Origin: Oscillospiraceae bacterium
Lineage (GTDB): Bacteria; Bacillota; Clostridia; Oscillospirales; Ruminococcaceae
Assembly: GCA_003516865.1 (NCBI GenBank)
Contig: DPBR01000003.1
Coordinates: forward strand, 1-17,147
Length of the DNA stretch: 17,147 nt
Direction: 5' to 3'
A program made the translations under genes and the position numbers. A model generated the notes under the pieces. It saw only the letters and a list, made by a program, of their open reading frames with translations. It did not search any database and was not told where the DNA came from. Shown one piece after another: positions 15,405 to 17,147 of the stretch (the stretch's first letter is position 1; each line of letters opens with the position of its first letter).

Positions 15405-16160
15405 ATGGCGAATAAACAGGACGAAGAAAGGCTCCGCCGCGAAAAACTTGAGCTTCTGAAGATGAAGCAGGGGATTATCGAGGAAAGCGAGATTATCCCC
15501 GAAACGGGGGCGCGCGCAGTCGCCGAGGTTCACGGTTTCAAGAAGGTCACGAATTTTCTGTATCTGAACAAGTGGATTATTATTCCGGCTGTTTTTGTGG
15601 CGGCGCTTGTGCTTTTTCTTGCCGTTCAGTTTTTTTCGAGAGAAAAGGCGGATATTGAGATTATTCTCGCGGTAACGTCGGAAAATTCCGAACTTCTCGC
15701 AAAAGCCGATATAGTCGAGAAAACCCTTGAGAAATACTGCCCCGACTTTGATGGTAACGGAAACGTTCACGTCAGCGTTGAAACCATTGATTTGTCGCTT
15801 GACGACGCTATGACGCAGTATGCGGATATTGAGCGGAAAAAGCTTTCGCTTGAGTTCCGTATGTGCGACAGACCTCTTGCGGTGTGCGATAAGGGCTTCA
15901 TAAGCGAGTATATACCGAAATGCGACCTCGGTTATGAAATTTACACGAATTTTACCGAAGTCTATTCGGACGATATGCTTTTTGTCGGAAAGGGCGTTCT
16001 GAGCGATAAGACAGACGTTGATTTCCCCGACGGCACGCTTTTCTGCGTCCGCGCGCTTCCCGCGAACTCAAAGGCTCAGGAGAAGGACGTTATCGAGCGG
16101 CGCGAAAGAGCGCTTATCGTTCTGCAAAACCTTGTTGAAGGAAACGCAGTCAATCCGTAA
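15405..16160 (+). CDS. Unrecognised single-pass membrane protein downstream of lysS
   Basis: I do not recognise this 251-residue protein. It has a charged, probably helical cytoplasmic N-terminus (1-52), one membrane helix (about 56-77, opening IIIPAVFVAALVLFLAV) and an extracytoplasmic domain (78-251) rich in beta-type segments. Residues 114-119 read DFDGNG, a calcium-loop-like DxDGNG pattern seen in EF-hand and dockerin folds, though a single copy does not prove calcium binding. There is no lipobox and no enzymatic motif. The start is 3 bp after the lysS stop; GAGG lies 12 nt upstream. It is the last gene before a strong terminator, so it belongs to the ftsEX-lysS transcript. Its position suggests an envelope role, but no function can be assigned. 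Confidence 0.75.
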   Translation: MANKQDEERLRREKLELLKMKQGIIEESEIIPETGARAVAEVHGFKKVTNFLYLNKWIIIPAVFVAALVLFLAVQFFSREKADIEIILAVTSENSELLAKADIVEKTLEKYCPDFDGNGNVHVSVETIDLSLDDAMTQYADIERKKLSLEFRMCDRPLAVCDKGFISEYIPKCDLGYEIYTNFTEVYSDDMLFVGKGVLSDKTDVDFPDGTLFCVRALPANSKAQEKDVIERRERALIVLQNLVEGNAVNP

Positions 16161-16165
16161 AAATC

Positions 16166-16195
16166 AAAACCCGCTCGTTTTTGAGCGGGTTTTTT
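16166..16195 (+). terminator. Strong intrinsic terminator closing the ftsEX-lysS operon
   Basis: Perfect 11-bp arms (16166-16176 and 16183-16193) surround the loop GTTTTT. The second arm runs into a T tract ending at 16195, 5 bp after the last stop codon. On the minus strand the element is also followed by T-rich sequence, so it can serve the convergent gene at 16299-16745. Confidence 0.92.
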
Positions 16196-16298
16196 CAGTA
16201 TTTTGGGGAATTATCTTCGCAGGATACGGGCGAATGCAGCGATTTTCCTTTTCCTGCTTTAATGTCGCAGGGGATATTCTCGGACAGCGCGCGGCTTC

Positions 16299-16745
16299 TC
16301 ATAGATATTTTTTCAGGCTTTCGCAGTATTCCTGTTCGCGTTCGAGGAGCTTTTCGGCGCTTTCGCGGATTTTAGGGTCGGCGTTGTGCGAGCGGTTAAC
16401 GGCGTGCTGCATATCAATAATACCCATAGTCGTTCCGCGAAGCATAATTTTCGCGATATTTCCGCTGCTCTGGTCGGACGCCGTTTTCATCGCAATCCCC
16501 ATTTTCGACATCATTTTCCCGAACGGCGCGACTTCCTCAGCCGCTTCATTACGCCTTGCAAGCTCGTTTTTTGACTGCGCGGCAATGTTCTTGTAGCGCT
16601 CTTTTTCTCGGTTGATTTCGCGGAAAAGCGTGTTGTTTTTGCAGTGCTTCAGCACGTCCGACGACGCTTCATAAGCCATCTGTGAGTTGCGGTAAACCGC
16701 TTGCAGAATTTCCGCGCTCTGGCGGTTTCTGATGTTGTTTGACAT
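16299..16745 (-). CDS. Small all-helical protein, possibly ferritin-like four-helix bundle
   Basis: I cannot name this 148-residue protein. The sequence is almost entirely helix-forming, with four likely segments (about 8-35, 40-68, 74-118 and 123-148), a layout like ferritin-like or DUF2383-type bundles. The ExxH metal motifs of true ferritins are not clear, so metal binding is not claimed. There is no signal peptide or membrane helix. The start ATG at 16745 has GAGGTA 5 nt upstream; the frame is open 20 codons further without a ribosome site. It stands alone, convergent with the preceding operon. A TTGACA lies at 16800-16805 on the minus strand, but no -10 box is found at a proper distance. 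Codon use matches the right-hand genes. Confidence 0.7.
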   Translation of the reverse strand: MSNNIRNRQSAEILQAVYRNSQMAYEASSDVLKHCKNNTLFREINREKERYKNIAAQSKNELARRNEAAEEVAPFGKMMSKMGIAMKTASDQSSGNIAKIMLRGTTMGIIDMQHAVNRSHNADPKIRESAEKLLEREQEYCESLKKYL

Positions 16746-16865
16746 AATATTACCTCGCTTTCGTATCACTATTTTGCGCGTTATTTGAGGAAATATAGTT
16801 GTCAATATTTTCCGCGGGTAAATTTCGCGTGCCGTAAACCCTTGCTCCGCGATAGCCTACGGGGT

Positions 16866-17070
16866 GCGATTTTGGGGGCGTCGAACCCCCAAAATCGCGT
16901 GAACGCTCCCGAAAATCCTTTGGCGGGGGATTTTCGGGAGCGTTCACAATCGAGTTTTACCGTTTGACTGCTCGGCGCAGTCAAAGTCTGGTTCCTTCTA
17001 TACCAAGTCGCGCGTTTGTGTTGTCTAAAGCCAACACAAACGCTGGGGGAAAACTCTTGTTTTCCCCCAG
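16866..17070. repeat. Array of five consecutive hairpins with perfect arms
   Basis: Five hairpins have unrelated arm sequences but all perfect arms. (1) 16866-16878 with 16886-16898, 13 bp. (2) 16899-16918 with 16928-16947, 20 bp, starting directly after the first. (3) 16963-16971 with 16977-16985, 9 bp. (4) 17012-17023 with 17032-17043, 12 bp. (5) 17043-17054 with 17059-17070, 12 bp, sharing one base with the fourth. Loops are 4 to 9 nt. G or C runs of five occur in hairpins 1 and 5. None ends in a proper T tract. Perfect pairing of different sequences suggests selection or an origin as an intergenic mobile repeat, not chance. Confidence 0.9.
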
Positions 17071-17147
17071 ACCCCTTTAGCGCCTTTTGGCGTATTTAAC
17101 GCGCTCCGCTCACAGTCATCGCTCCGCTCCAGTGCCTCCGGCGGCCT
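17071..17147. repeat. Repeat-rich tail at the window edge
   Basis: A small hairpin CGCC-TTTT-GGCG (17081-17092) is followed by a 10-bp direct repeat CGCTCCGCTC (17102-17111 and 17120-17129), and then a C/G-rich end with CCTCCGGCGG. It may continue the hairpin element beyond the window; the edge prevents a decision. Confidence 0.5.

Larger units (their letters stand above)
16746..17147. other. Gene-free right end of the window
   Basis: No credible coding frame is present in these 402 bp. The first 120 bp should hold the promoter of the minus-strand gene, but none is clear. From 16866 on it is filled by the hairpin array and the repeat-rich tail listed separately. Confidence 0.7.

Noticed and set aside
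14616..15770. Long open frame (about 384 codons) on the minus strand across lysS
   Set aside because: It is antisense to a clear lysyl-tRNA synthetase and the following gene, and its translation resembles no protein family. The right-hand codon use, with few stop-complement codons, explains its length.
9365..16160. Novel defence or mobile island
   Set aside because: All but one of the genes are recognised housekeeping, division or regulatory genes in an order familiar from Firmicutes. The one unknown membrane protein does not make a defence cluster.
16746..16865. Standard sigma-A promoter for the gene at 16299-16745
   Set aside because: TTGACA at 16800-16805 (minus strand) has no acceptable -10 hexamer at 16-18 nt; the nearest AT-rich candidate is 24 nt or more away.
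16866..17070. CRISPR array
   Set aside because: The palindromic units do not share a repeat sequence, spacing is irregular, and no cas genes are present.

Overview
The window looks like chromosomal DNA of a low-to-mid-GC Gram-positive anaerobe of the class Clostridia, probably a gut Oscillospirales/Ruminococcaceae-type bacterium. The reasons are strong GGAGG-type ribosome binding sites, TTG and GTG starts, a Bce-type intramembrane-sensing kinase, a cobalamin-dependent methionine synthase whose reactivation domain is a separate gene, and the Firmicutes order ftsE-ftsX-S41 protease. This assignment is inference from gene content; no 16S gene or other taxonomic marker is present.

Layout. (1) About 100-2500, minus strand: a tightly packed operon of alpha/beta hydrolase, OmpR-type response regulator and BceS-like sensor kinase. 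It starts from a near-consensus sigma-A promoter (2534-2562) with a small palindrome just upstream. The operon is bracketed by an inverted repeat (1-46 and 2704-2749). (2) About 2590-3220: a gene-free stretch rich in complementary arms. (3) 3221-9090, minus strand: a one-carbon/methionine operon in the transcribed order metG, metF, methionine synthase reactivation gene, metH (without reactivation domain). (4) 9091-9364: AT-rich divergent promoter region. (5) 9365-16160, plus strand: CdaR/PucR-type regulator, ftsE, ftsX, S41 carboxy-terminal processing protease, greA, lysS and an unrecognised single-pass membrane protein, closed by a strong terminator at 16166-16195. (6) 16299-16745, minus strand: a small all-helical protein of unknown function. 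(7) 16866-17070: five consecutive hairpins with perfect arms, then a short repeat-rich tail to the window end.

How the genes work together. MetF makes 5-methyl-tetrahydrofolate, MetH uses it to methylate homocysteine, the reactivation protein repairs oxidised cob(II)alamin on MetH, and MetG charges tRNA with the product. FtsE/FtsX form the divisome ABC complex that controls peptidoglycan hydrolysis, and the S41 protease probably acts outside the membrane beside it. GreA and LysS are housekeeping genes that appear to share the transcript.

No defence system, CRISPR array, transposase, prophage or secondary-metabolite cluster is visible. The most unusual signals are non-coding: the inverted repeat and the structured gene-free region beside the two-component operon, the perfect-hairpin array at the right end, and a sharp change of base composition inside metG. 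The last could be a recombination junction or an assembly chimera, so the left and right parts of the window may not share the same history.
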